Source of the DNA: Betaproteobacteria bacterium
Lineage (GTDB): Bacteria; Pseudomonadota; Gammaproteobacteria; Burkholderiales; Usitatibacteraceae
Reading direction: 5' to 3'
NCBI GenBank assembly: GCA_016720925.1
Contig: JADKJR010000013.1
Location: forward strand, 62,001-126,000
DNA length: 64,000 nucleotides
The position numbers were made by a program, and so were the translations under genes. The notes under the pieces were generated by a model. That model had not been told where the DNA came from, did no database searches, and was given only the letters and a program-made list of their open reading frames with translations. Below are positions 44,260 through 53,546 of the stretch, one piece after another (positions within the stretch are counted from its first letter, which is position 1; the number at the start of each line of letters is the position of its first letter).

Positions 44260-45324
44260 TTAAACACTAGTGCTGGCGCGGTGAACAGCGTTAACGAGCG
44301 CTTCCACATGCTCCGGGTCAGTAAATTGCGAGATGCCGTGACCAAGATTAAAAACATGCCCCGATGCAATATTGTCGAAGGCAAATTCGGCCAGAACGCG
44401 CCTCGCTTCGCGTTCAATGGTGGCCTTATCGCCGAACAATGTATTCGGGTCGAGGTTGCCCTGCAACGCAACTTTGTGCCCGACACGTTTCTTTGCCTGC
44501 GCCAGATCGACCGTCCAATCGAGCCCCAACGCATCGGCACCGATGTCGGCCATCGGTTCCAGCCACAACCCGCCGCCTTTGGTAAAAAAAATGCGCGGCA
44601 CGATTCGCCCATCGTTGGTTCGCTTCAATCCCGACATGACGCGTTCTGCATATGCCAGCGAGAATTCGCGATAGGCATTGTGCGCAAGCGTTCCGCCCCA
44701 GGTATCGAAGAGCATGACGGCCTGCGCGCCTGCGTCAATCTGCGCGTTCAAGTATGCAATCACGCTCCTAGTATTTTTTTCGAGGATGGTGTGCAGCAGA
44801 TCGGGGCGCTGATAGAGCATTGTTTTCACGCGGCGAAAATCATCCGATCCACCACCTTCGATCATGTAGCAGGCCAACGTAAACGGGCTGCCCGAGAAGC
44901 CGATCAGTGGCACCCGGCCATTCAATGCCCGGCGAATTTGCGATACCGCGTCGGTGACATAGGAAAGCTGCGACATATCCGCGACCGGCAGTTTTTTCAC
45001 ATCCTCTTCCGTGCGAACAGTGCGTTCAAACTTGGGGCCTTCTCCCTCCACAAAGTACAGCCCCAAGCCCATCGCATCCGGAATGGTGAGGATGTCGGAA
45101 AATAGTATCGCCGCGTCGAGCGCAAAACGGTCGAGCGGCTGCAGCGTTACTTCGGTGCAATAGTCCGGGCTTTTTGCAAGCCCCAGAAAACTGCCCGCGC
45201 GTTTGCGGGTGGCGTTGTATTCCGGCAAATAACGGCCCGCCTGACGCATGATCCAGATGGGGGTATAGGGCGTTGGCTCGCGCATCAGTGCGCGCAGGAA
45301 AGTGTCGTTTTGGATTGGAGACAT
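44260..45324 (-). CDS. hemE: Uroporphyrinogen decarboxylase
   Basis: The product has 354 residues from ATG 45324, the start that aligns with HemE; a longer frame to 45378 is not used. It converts uroporphyrinogen III to coproporphyrinogen III in heme synthesis. The conserved YTPIWIMRQAGRYLPEY (near 20-36) holds the substrate-binding Arg residues, and GFSGSPFTLACYMIEGGGS and MLFDTWGGTL are family blocks. The last residues (RASTSV and stop) are encoded by a dispersed repeat that overlaps the gene end. Confidence 0.95.
   Translation of the reverse strand: MSPIQNDTFLRALMREPTPYTPIWIMRQAGRYLPEYNATRKRAGSFLGLAKSPDYCTEVTLQPLDRFALDAAILFSDILTIPDAMGLGLYFVEGEGPKFERTVRTEEDVKKLPVADMSQLSYVTDAVSQIRRALNGRVPLIGFSGSPFTLACYMIEGGGSDDFRRVKTMLYQRPDLLHTILEKNTRSVIAYLNAQIDAGAQAVMLFDTWGGTLAHNAYREFSLAYAERVMSGLKRTNDGRIVPRIFFTKGGGLWLEPMADIGADALGLDWTVDLAQAKKRVGHKVALQGNLDPNTLFGDKATIEREARRVLAEFAFDNIASGHVFNLGHGISQFTDPEHVEALVNAVHRASTSV
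44261..44300 (+). repeat. REP-like repeat, copy E, overlapping the 3' end of hemE
   Basis: TAAACACTAGTGCTGGCGCG followed by GTGAACAGCG shares the CACTAG-N2-CTGGCGCGGTG core with the other copies. It supplies the hemE stop codon (TTA on the plus strand) and the preceding six codons or so. Confidence 0.55.
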
Positions 45325-45345
45325 GAGAATTTGATGTGGTAGAAA

Positions 45346-45372
45346 CGAAAAGGCGCGACCGTTAGTCGCGCC
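45346..45372 (-). terminator. Rho-independent terminator of gltBD
   Basis: On the minus strand GGCGCGAC and GTCGCGCC form an 8-bp stem with a TAACG loop, followed by TTTTCGTTTC. It lies in the short gap between gltD (stop 45418) and hemE (start 45324), so hemE needs its own promoter or read-through. Confidence 0.8.
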
Positions 45373-45417
45373 CCGCATTATCTCACTGCAACCGCAGCCG
45401 CGCGGTCTAAAATTCCT

Positions 45418-46857
45418 CTATCGCGGCAATTCGCTCGACCCCATCAAATACTCGTCGACCGAACGTGCGCACTGCCGCCCCTCGCGAATCGCCCATACCA
45501 CCAGTGATTGACCCCGGCGCATGTCGCCAGCGGCAAATACCTTCGGATTCGTGGTCTGGTAAGCGCCGTTGCCTTCGGTTGTCGCCCTGACGTTGTCGCG
45601 CGGGTCTTTCTCGACGCCCAAGGCGCCAAACTGTTCCAGCAATCCCTTTTGCACTGGCCCCATGAATCCCATCGCCAGCAACACCAGGTCGGCCTTCATC
45701 TCAAATTCCGAGCCGGGAACTTCCTGCATCTTTCCTTCTTTCCATTCGACTCGAACCGCCTTAAGTTTTTCAACTTTGCCATTCTTGCCAATGAACGCCT
45801 TGGTCGCGACTGACCAGTCGCGCTCGCAGCCCTCTTCGTGAGACGAGGAAGTGCGCAGCTTGATCGGCCAGTAAGGCCACACCATCGGCTTGTTTTCCTG
45901 CTCCGGAGGTTGAGGCAACAATTCAAACTGAGTAATTGATTTGGCGCCATGACGATTGGATGTGCCGACACAATCACTACCCGTGTCGCCGCCGCCGATC
46001 ACCACCACATGCTTGCCGGTCGCCATCAATTGACCCGGCACCTTATCCCCTGCCACCACCCTGTTTTGCAGTGGCAGAAAATCCATCGCGAAATGAATGC
46101 CCTCCAGTTCCCGCCCAGGCACCGGGAGATCGCGCGGCCATTCGGCGCCACCGGAAAGCACGACGGCATCAAAATCCTGCATCAGTACGTGAGCAGGCGT
46201 ATCAACACCGACATGCTGATTGACGCGAAACTGGACACCTTCCGCCTCCATCTGCTCAATTCGGCGATCGATATGCGATTTCTCCATCTTGAAATCCGGG
46301 ATACCGTATCGCAGAAGTCCGCCGATGCGGTCCGCTTTTTCAAATACGATCACATCATGACCAACACGTCCAAGCTGTTGCGCTGCCGCGAGACCCGCTG
46401 GCCCAGAACCAACCACGGCAACTCTCTTGCCGGTTTTGCGCTTGGGCGGCAAAGGCGTGACCCAGCCCATTTCCCAGCCTTTGTCGATAATGGCGTGCTC
46501 GATGGATTTGATTCCTACCGCATCGCTATTGATATTCAACGTACATGCCGCTTCACACGGCGCGGGGCACACGCGACCGGTGAATTCCGGAAAGTTGTTG
46601 GTCGAATGCAAATTATCCAGAGCACCTTGCCAATTTTGTCGATAAACCAGATCGTTGAAATCCGGAATGATGTTATTGACCGGACAACCATTCTGGCAAA
46701 ACGGGATGCCGCAATCCATGCAGCGGGCACCCTGCGTCTTCGCGTCGTCGTCATTCAGGTGTAGTGTGAATTCGCGATAATTCTTCAGTCGCTCGGCCGG
46801 CGCAATCGATGCCTCGCTCAGTCGTTGATATTCCAGAAATCCTGTTGGCTTGCCCAT
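45418..46857 (-). CDS. gltD: Glutamate synthase (NADPH) small subunit
   Basis: This 479-residue subunit delivers electrons from NADPH to the large subunit. N-terminal cysteines for Fe-S clusters are in CMDCGIPFCQNGCPVNN. An FAD-binding GSGPAGLAAAQQL is near 150, the NADPH-binding GGGDTGSDC is near 295, and AAGDMRRGQSLVVWAIREGR near the end is the FAD-closing motif. The order gltB then gltD, 70 bases apart, is the usual operon. Confidence 0.95.
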   Translation of the reverse strand: MGKPTGFLEYQRLSEASIAPAERLKNYREFTLHLNDDDAKTQGARCMDCGIPFCQNGCPVNNIIPDFNDLVYRQNWQGALDNLHSTNNFPEFTGRVCPAPCEAACTLNINSDAVGIKSIEHAIIDKGWEMGWVTPLPPKRKTGKRVAVVGSGPAGLAAAQQLGRVGHDVIVFEKADRIGGLLRYGIPDFKMEKSHIDRRIEQMEAEGVQFRVNQHVGVDTPAHVLMQDFDAVVLSGGAEWPRDLPVPGRELEGIHFAMDFLPLQNRVVAGDKVPGQLMATGKHVVVIGGGDTGSDCVGTSNRHGAKSITQFELLPQPPEQENKPMVWPYWPIKLRTSSSHEEGCERDWSVATKAFIGKNGKVEKLKAVRVEWKEGKMQEVPGSEFEMKADLVLLAMGFMGPVQKGLLEQFGALGVEKDPRDNVRATTEGNGAYQTTNPKVFAAGDMRRGQSLVVWAIREGRQCARSVDEYLMGSSELPR

Positions 46858-46927
46858 GCAATTCTTTCGCGCTGTCGTTGCGCATCAATCGCGCAGCGGT
46901 TGTTATGGAGGAGGCTGACGTGAATCG

Positions 46928-49900
46928 TCAGGCGGCCTTTTTCTTGAGCGCCGCAATGTTTTTCTCGGCTAGTTGCTTCAAGGCCCGGCGGTATTCGGTC
47001 GGCATCACTTTCACGAAGGTTCGCGACCACTTTGGCCAATTTCCGAGCATGTCGACGGCGCGCTGGCTGCCCGTGTATGTGGCATGGTTTTCAATCAGGG
47101 ATTTCAGTAGCGCGCTATCCGATTTCCCCAAGTGCGATCCAGAAGTGACTGCATCGGTGATTTGCTCAAGTTCCACCATGGCGAGATTGCAGCGGTTCCT
47201 GAAACTGCCATCCTCATCCTGCACATAAGCAACGCCACCCGACATGCCAGCGGCGAAGTTGCGGCCCGTTGGCCCCAACACCACGACTGTTCCACCGGTC
47301 ATGTATTCACATGCGTGATCACCCGTACCCTCCACCACGGCCGAGGCGCCGGAATTGCGCACGCAAAATCGCTCACCCGCGACGCCGCGAAAATATGATT
47401 CCCCCGCCGTCGCACCATACATGACCGTATTACCAACGATGATGTTCTCCATGGGGTCCCCACGGAATTCGGCCAGCGGCTTGACAATGATGTGTCCGCC
47501 ACTCATGCCTTTGCCAACGTAGTCGTTGGCCTGACCCGTCAATTCGAGCGTGATGCCCCGAGCGAGAAATGCGCCAAAACTCTGCCCGGCCGTCCCAGTG
47601 AGCTTGATCGTGATCGTGCCCTGCGGCAAGCCTTCGTTGCCGAAACGCCTGGCAACTTCGCCCGACAGCATTGCGCCCACTGTTCGGTTGAGATTGCGAA
47701 TGGTTGCTTCAATGGCAACTTTCTCGCGTTTTTCCAGTGCCGGTTTCGCGCGCTCAATAAGCATATTGTCGAGCGCGCCAGTCAAGCCGTGATCCTGGGT
47801 TTCGCAATGGCGGCGAGCAACGTCGTTTGGCATGTCGGGCAGATGAAAAATTCGCGAAAAATCCAGCCCCTTTGCCTTCCAGTGCGAAATGCCCTTCCGC
47901 GTCTCAAGCAAGTCGGCGCGACCGATCAGGTCATCGAACTTGCGAATGCCCATGCTAGCCATCAACTCGCGCACCTCCTCAGCGACAAAAAAGAAGAAGT
48001 TCACCACATGCTCCGGCTGCCCGGAAAATTTCTTGCGAAGCACCGGGTCCTGTGTGGCGACGCCGACCGGGCAAGTATTCAAGTGGCATTTGCGCATCAT
48101 GATGCAGCCTTCGACCACCAATGGTGCGGTGGCAAAACCGAATTCATCCGCACCCAGCAATGCACCGATAATCACGTCACGACCGGTTTTCATTTGCCCA
48201 TCAACCTGCACCGCGATGCGGCCACGCAGGCGATTCAGAACCAGTGTTTGCTGGGTTTCCGCCAGACCCAACTCCCCCGGTGTGCCCGCGTGCTTGATGG
48301 ATGACACGGGCGACGCCCCGGTTCCGCCGTCGTGACCGGCAATCGTGACGTGATCTGCTTTCGCTTTCGCGACTCCAGCCGCCACTGTCCCCACGCCAAC
48401 TTCCGACACCAGCTTCACGGAGATCGAGGCCTGTGAATTACAGTTTTTAAGGTCGTGAATCAACTGCGCCAGATCTTCGATGGAATAAATATCGTGATGC
48501 GGCGGCGGAGAAATCAGTTCGACGCCGGGTGTCGCGAAACGTAACTTGCCGATGTACTCGGAGACCTTGTGTCCCGGGAGTTGACCACCTTCACCCGGTT
48601 TGGCGCCTTGTGCCATCTTTATCTGGATTTGATCGGCGGAATTGAGGTATTCGGCGGTCACGCCAAAGCGTGCGGACGCAACCTGTTTGATCCGCGAACG
48701 CATTGAATCGCCTGGCAACAGGCGAATGTCCGTTTCCACGGCGTCGCCCAGTTTGCTCTTCATCGTTTCACCAGCCTTCAGCACGGGGATGAAACGCCGG
48801 GGATCTTCTCCACCTTCGCCCGTGTTCGACTTGCCGCCGATTCGATTCATTGCGACCGCCAGCGTCGCGTGTGCTTCAGTCGAAATGGAGCCAAGTGACA
48901 TCGCACCCGTTGCAAATCGCTTGACGATTTCTTTGGCTGGTTCAATTTCCTCGATTGGAACCGGCGCACCAACAGACTTGATCTCAAACAAGCCGCGCAA
49001 TGTCATGTGACGCCGCGTCTGATCATTGATGAGCTTCGCGTACTCCTTGTAGGTCGAATATGAATTCGCTCTGGTGGAATGCTGCAATTTGGCGATCACG
49101 TCCGGCGTCCACATATGCTCTTCGCCACGCACACGATAGGCATGTTCACCACCAGCGTCGAGTTGGGTACGTAACACAGGATCGTCACCAAACGCTTTTT
49201 GGTGCAGCCGCATCGCCTCTTCGGCAATCTCAAAGATACCAATTCCTTCGACGTTGGTCGCAGTGCCGGTGAAATACTTGTTCACGAACTCCTTGGACAA
49301 GCCCACCGCCTCGAAAATCTGCGCGCCGCAGTAACTTTGATAGGTCGAGATGCCCATCTTCGACATTACTTTCAGCAAGCCTTTGGATATTGCCTTGATA
49401 TATTTTTGCTCGGCTTCCTTCGGATCCACTCCGGGGAGGTACTCGCGCATATTGTGAAGCGTCTCCAGCGCCAGATATGGATGCACGGCTGCAGCACCAT
49501 AGCCGCCAAGCATGGCGAAATGGTGCACTTCACGGGCACTGCCTGTTTCCACCACCAACCCGGTTGATGTACGCAAGCCCTTCCGCACCAGATGCTGATG
49601 AACCGCGCCCACCGCAAGCAGCGCGGGAATCGCAACATTGTTCGTGTCGACCTTGCGATCGGTCACGATCAATATGTTGTAACCCAGACGCAAGGCATCT
49701 TCTGCATGTGCGCAAAGCGACGCAACCGCCGCCTCGATGCCTTCCGGTCCCCACGTGGCGGGGTAGGTAATGTCCAGTTCGTGGCTGCGAAAATGGTTGC
49801 CGGTAAACATATCGATATGGCGAATTTTCTCCATGTCCTCAGCAGTCAGCACCGGTTGCGCGACTTCCAACCACTGGCCAGGGTCCGTGTGATGAATATC

Positions 49901-51586
49901 CAGCAAATTGGGTCGTGGGCCAATTGTGATTGCCGTCGACATCACCAATTCCTCGCGGATCGGATCGATCGGTGGATTGGTCACCTGCGCAAAAAGCTGT
50001 TTGAAGTAGTGATAAAGATTGCGCGGCTTGTCCGACATGACTGCCAGCGGTGAATCGTTTCCCATCGAGCCGGTGGCTTCGATGCCGGCGGTAGCCATGT
50101 TGGTGAGGACGATTTTCAGGTCCTCTTGCGTGTAACCGAACGCCTGTTGCAAATCGAGCAGCGCCACGGGAGACTTCTCGGCCGGCGCGGGTTCAGGCAA
50201 GTCGTCCAGGCGAATTCGCGCTTGTGCAACCCATTCCCGATAGGGTTTTGCGGTTGCCAATTCCCGTTTCAGTTGTTCGTCAGCAACAATGCAACCCTTT
50301 TCAAGGTCGACCAGGAACATCTTGCCAGGTTGCAAACGCCATTTTTTGACGATTTTTGATTCTGGAAAATCGAGTACACCGGCTTCTGACGCCAGCACGA
50401 CAATATCGTCATCGGTGAGGATGTATCGTGCGGGGCGCAAGCCATTGCGATCCAGCGTTGCACCGATCTGGCGGCCATCGGTGAAGGCCATCGCCGCCGG
50501 GCCGTCCCAAGCCTCCATGAGCGTCGCATGATATTCATAAAATGCGCGACGATCCTCGTCCATTAACTTGTGACCGCTCCATGCTTCCGGAATCATCATC
50601 ATCATCGCGTGGGCCAGGGAATAGCCGCCCATCACCAGCATTTCCAGGCAATTGTCGAAGCTGGCCGAATCTGATTGGCCGTCGTAAATCAACGGCCAGA
50701 TCTTCTTGAGATCCTCCTTCAATACCGGCGATGCAATGGATTTTTGCCGGGCGCGAATCCAGTTCACGTTGCCACGCAGCGTGTTGATCTCGCCGTTATG
50801 CGCAACCATTCGAAACGGGTGCGCGAGGTCCCACGTTGGAAAAGTATTGGTCGAAAAACGCTGATGCACCAGCGCCAATGCCGTCATCATTGTCGGATCC
50901 TGCAGGTCAACAAAGTACCGACCGACCTGGTCCGCCAGCAGCATGCCTTTGTAGACAATCGTGCGCGACGAAAACGACGGCACATAGAATTCTTTGCCAT
51001 GGCGCAGACTCAGCGCCTGAATGGCGTGACCCGAACGTTTCCGGATGATATAGAGCTTGCGCTCCAGATCGTCCTGGCTCATTTCGCTGGATCCGCGCGC
51101 GACGAATACCTGGCGAATCAAGGGCTCAACCGCGATCGTTGCGGGAGACAGACCATGATTGTCTGTGGGTACGTCGCGCCACCCCAACAGGATTTGGCGT
51201 TCCGCATGAATGGCCCGCACAATTTCCTGTTCGCAAGCCATCCGTGAAGCGGGTTCCCTTGGCAGGAATACCATGCCAACGCCGTATTGACCGATCGCGG
51301 GCAATGTCATTCCCTGCTTGCCACATACGCGACGAAGATGCTGATCAGGAAGCTGGATCAGAATACCCGCGCCGTCTCCAAGCAACGGGTCATAGCCGGT
51401 CGCACCGCGATGCGACAGGTTTTCCAGGATCTTGAGCCCTTGCGTAACCAGCGAATGGGAGCGCTTTCCTTTAATATTGGCCACAAACCCGACGCCACAA
51501 GCATCATGTTCCTGACTGGGGTCATATAATCCCTGCGCAACGGGCGCAGGCGAGGCTAGCAAGGCACTGGCGACGACTTCTGACAT
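46928..51586 (-). CDS. gltB: Glutamate synthase (NADPH) large subunit
   Basis: The product has 1552 residues from ATG 51586; the open frame continues to 52099 but GGAG and the family length support 51586. The N-terminal glutamine amidotransferase carries the nucleophile Cys30 in EHDACGVGF (after propeptide removal). The central domain and FMN domain carry GGEDPRRFIPVLKAGETMKS and HDGGTGASP, the 3Fe-4S cysteines are in CHLNTCPVGVATQD, and the C-terminal GXGXG beta-helix is rich in Gly. It makes glutamate from glutamine and 2-oxoglutarate with GltD. Confidence 0.95.
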   Translation of the reverse strand: MSEVVASALLASPAPVAQGLYDPSQEHDACGVGFVANIKGKRSHSLVTQGLKILENLSHRGATGYDPLLGDGAGILIQLPDQHLRRVCGKQGMTLPAIGQYGVGMVFLPREPASRMACEQEIVRAIHAERQILLGWRDVPTDNHGLSPATIAVEPLIRQVFVARGSSEMSQDDLERKLYIIRKRSGHAIQALSLRHGKEFYVPSFSSRTIVYKGMLLADQVGRYFVDLQDPTMMTALALVHQRFSTNTFPTWDLAHPFRMVAHNGEINTLRGNVNWIRARQKSIASPVLKEDLKKIWPLIYDGQSDSASFDNCLEMLVMGGYSLAHAMMMMIPEAWSGHKLMDEDRRAFYEYHATLMEAWDGPAAMAFTDGRQIGATLDRNGLRPARYILTDDDIVVLASEAGVLDFPESKIVKKWRLQPGKMFLVDLEKGCIVADEQLKRELATAKPYREWVAQARIRLDDLPEPAPAEKSPVALLDLQQAFGYTQEDLKIVLTNMATAGIEATGSMGNDSPLAVMSDKPRNLYHYFKQLFAQVTNPPIDPIREELVMSTAITIGPRPNLLDIHHTDPGQWLEVAQPVLTAEDMEKIRHIDMFTGNHFRSHELDITYPATWGPEGIEAAVASLCAHAEDALRLGYNILIVTDRKVDTNNVAIPALLAVGAVHQHLVRKGLRTSTGLVVETGSAREVHHFAMLGGYGAAAVHPYLALETLHNMREYLPGVDPKEAEQKYIKAISKGLLKVMSKMGISTYQSYCGAQIFEAVGLSKEFVNKYFTGTATNVEGIGIFEIAEEAMRLHQKAFGDDPVLRTQLDAGGEHAYRVRGEEHMWTPDVIAKLQHSTRANSYSTYKEYAKLINDQTRRHMTLRGLFEIKSVGAPVPIEEIEPAKEIVKRFATGAMSLGSISTEAHATLAVAMNRIGGKSNTGEGGEDPRRFIPVLKAGETMKSKLGDAVETDIRLLPGDSMRSRIKQVASARFGVTAEYLNSADQIQIKMAQGAKPGEGGQLPGHKVSEYIGKLRFATPGVELISPPPHHDIYSIEDLAQLIHDLKNCNSQASISVKLVSEVGVGTVAAGVAKAKADHVTIAGHDGGTGASPVSSIKHAGTPGELGLAETQQTLVLNRLRGRIAVQVDGQMKTGRDVIIGALLGADEFGFATAPLVVEGCIMMRKCHLNTCPVGVATQDPVLRKKFSGQPEHVVNFFFFVAEEVRELMASMGIRKFDDLIGRADLLETRKGISHWKAKGLDFSRIFHLPDMPNDVARRHCETQDHGLTGALDNMLIERAKPALEKREKVAIEATIRNLNRTVGAMLSGEVARRFGNEGLPQGTITIKLTGTAGQSFGAFLARGITLELTGQANDYVGKGMSGGHIIVKPLAEFRGDPMENIIVGNTVMYGATAGESYFRGVAGERFCVRNSGASAVVEGTGDHACEYMTGGTVVVLGPTGRNFAAGMSGGVAYVQDEDGSFRNRCNLAMVELEQITDAVTSGSHLGKSDSALLKSLIENHATYTGSQRAVDMLGNWPKWSRTFVKVMPTEYRRALKQLAEKNIAALKKKAA

Positions 51587-51977
51587 GCGAAGATACTCCG
51601 GGGAAAACGTGGTAACAAAATGCATTGCTATATCTTCGCGCGGAATGGTCGCGCGGAAAAGCAATATGGCAGGGTGATGATTGTTACCGGGAATGTCGGG
51701 TTTTTGGCCCCGCAGTTTTTCGACGGACGGGACGCTCGGTAAAGCCACCCAACACGCTGATACAGAAAGACTATTCCTGGAAGACTTCATGATAGCGCCG
51801 CTTATTGCGCGCCGCAACAAATTTGTCTCGAATGGAATAAACCTGCAACAGCGGTAGCGCGCATTGCGCCATGCGAGGATAATGGAGCGTCCGCGTTGCT
51901 TTGATAGAATTCCAATGATGGCAAGCACTTTTGTCACATTGTTGCCGTGAAGCCTTAACACCAGAAAGGATGTTTTC
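51587..51977. other. Divergent promoter region of gltB and the first lipoprotein gene
   Basis: This 391-base region contains no supported gene; it lies under a non-coding extension of the gltB frame. It should hold both promoters. No clear -35/-10 pair, operator palindrome or leader hairpin was recognised. Confidence 0.45.
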
Positions 51978-53318
51978 GTGATGATGAAAAGGTCGATTGG
52001 GCGGGTCGCAATGCTTCTGCTTTCCGCATTGCTGGTGGCACTGCTAAGCTCCTGCGGCAGTGGTGCAGTGACAGGGACCGATCCCTCCGCCGGATCCACG
52101 CTTGCCGTGTTTCCGGGCGCAGCCGATGCATTTGCAGATATCCCATTAACATTGACGATCAGCGGCGGGCAATCGCCCTATTCCGTTTTCTCCAGCAATA
52201 CCGTGGCGCTGCCTGTGACCACCGTGGCATCGGGGATTTCTGGCACCAACCCCTCGTTCAGCCTCGTTCCCACTAGCGTCAATGGAGACACCCCGGTCGA
52301 CGTCACAATCAAGGATGGTCTCGCGAAATCGGTGATCGCAAAAGTCAACGTGCATCCATCCACGCTGAACAATCAGGTAACTTTTACGCCTCTTGGCCCG
52401 ACCGGCACGGGATGTGGTACGGGACTCTGCAGTGGCGGCGATGCGCAGGTGGTCGTGAAGGCGGTACTGAATGGTTTGGTATTGCGCTCACGCGCCATTC
52501 GTTTCGACGTATACCAGGGCGGCTTTCAATTGGTCACGCCGGGAACCGGTGTGTTGGTCAGTTCATTGGTCATTAACACAGACGAGCAGGGCGAGGCCGT
52601 CGTGCGTCTTCTCGCCAATACCTCCGTTCCGACGCAGGTGGCTACACTACAATCAACCGATGTCAGTACCGGCCTTGCCCGGCGCTACAACTTCAACATC
52701 ATTCAGACGACTTCAGGCGCCGGAATTCTGTCAACCTTGCCTAGCGGCACCATTACGATCAAGGGGGCAAAAGGTGGTACGGGCCAGGACGGTTTCTGTC
52801 CAAATGCGCATGTCGATTTCTACGTATACGGCGGGTCACCGCCTTATGCTGTCGCTTCTCCTTTGCCCGGCGTGGCGTCCCCGACTACCGCGACCGTCGC
52901 AACGACAGGCGGCGTCTTCGGCGTGCTGGTGACCAGTTGCGGAAAAGTTTCGATGATCGTCACAGATTCAAGGGGTTTGACGATCGAGACGGCTGCAATT
53001 GACTCCCAGCAGGGTGATAAAGGTGACGCGGCGACAGCCACAACACTTACGATCGCACCCACTACCGCAAGCGTGGGCTGCGGGCAATCCGCCTCGATCA
53101 ATCTGGTGGGTTCCGGCAGTTTCACGACGCAGATCGTGACTGCGGGGGTGGATACCACCAAATTCATCGTCTCACCAACCGCGGGCGCGATTCCTTCGAC
53201 CATCACTTTTTCGCGCTCCTCCACGGCAAATACACAGCCCACCTCAATTGTTGTTAATGTCGTTGCGGGCGCGACCGTGACGCCGGTGACCATCGCGACC
53301 CCGGCTACTTGCCCGTGA
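51978..53318 (+). CDS. Secreted lipoprotein with Ig-like repeats
   Basis: The product is about 446 residues. The start may be GTG 51978 or ATG 51981/51984, after AGAAAGGA. A lipoprotein signal ends LLSSCGSG. The mature part is Thr/Ser/Val/Gly-rich beta structure in three or four roughly 110-residue segments resembling bacterial Ig-like domains; GGQSPYSVFSS and GGSPPYAVASP are equivalent turns. Cysteines occur in pairs (CGTGLC). The function is unknown; an outer-surface or adhesion role is a guess. A paralogue follows immediately. Confidence 0.75.
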   Translation: MMMKRSIGRVAMLLLSALLVALLSSCGSGAVTGTDPSAGSTLAVFPGAADAFADIPLTLTISGGQSPYSVFSSNTVALPVTTVASGISGTNPSFSLVPTSVNGDTPVDVTIKDGLAKSVIAKVNVHPSTLNNQVTFTPLGPTGTGCGTGLCSGGDAQVVVKAVLNGLVLRSRAIRFDVYQGGFQLVTPGTGVLVSSLVINTDEQGEAVVRLLANTSVPTQVATLQSTDVSTGLARRYNFNIIQTTSGAGILSTLPSGTITIKGAKGGTGQDGFCPNAHVDFYVYGGSPPYAVASPLPGVASPTTATVATTGGVFGVLVTSCGKVSMIVTDSRGLTIETAAIDSQQGDKGDAATATTLTIAPTTASVGCGQSASINLVGSGSFTTQIVTAGVDTTKFIVSPTAGAIPSTITFSRSSTANTQPTSIVVNVVAGATVTPVTIATPATCP

Positions 53319-53546
53319 AGTACTTAGCAATCATATAGTTAGTGGGGATTTCATTTCATACGGCCGCGTTGTGTGCAAGCCATCGCAGCAACGGCATGGC
53401 CATTAGTTGTCATGGCAAGAAAAAGACTTGCATCAAACTGCAAGTTGCGCTTTAATAAAGCGAGGTAAGGCCATAATTTTTAAGTAAACTGGCTAAATTG
53501 GGACTGAAAAGTCCTGACCAAGAACTGAAGACATGAGGACATCATC

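Noticed and set aside
51587..52099. N-terminal extension of the gltB frame
   Set aside because: The family length and Cys30 position fit ATG 51586; the extension runs into the divergent lipoprotein gene.
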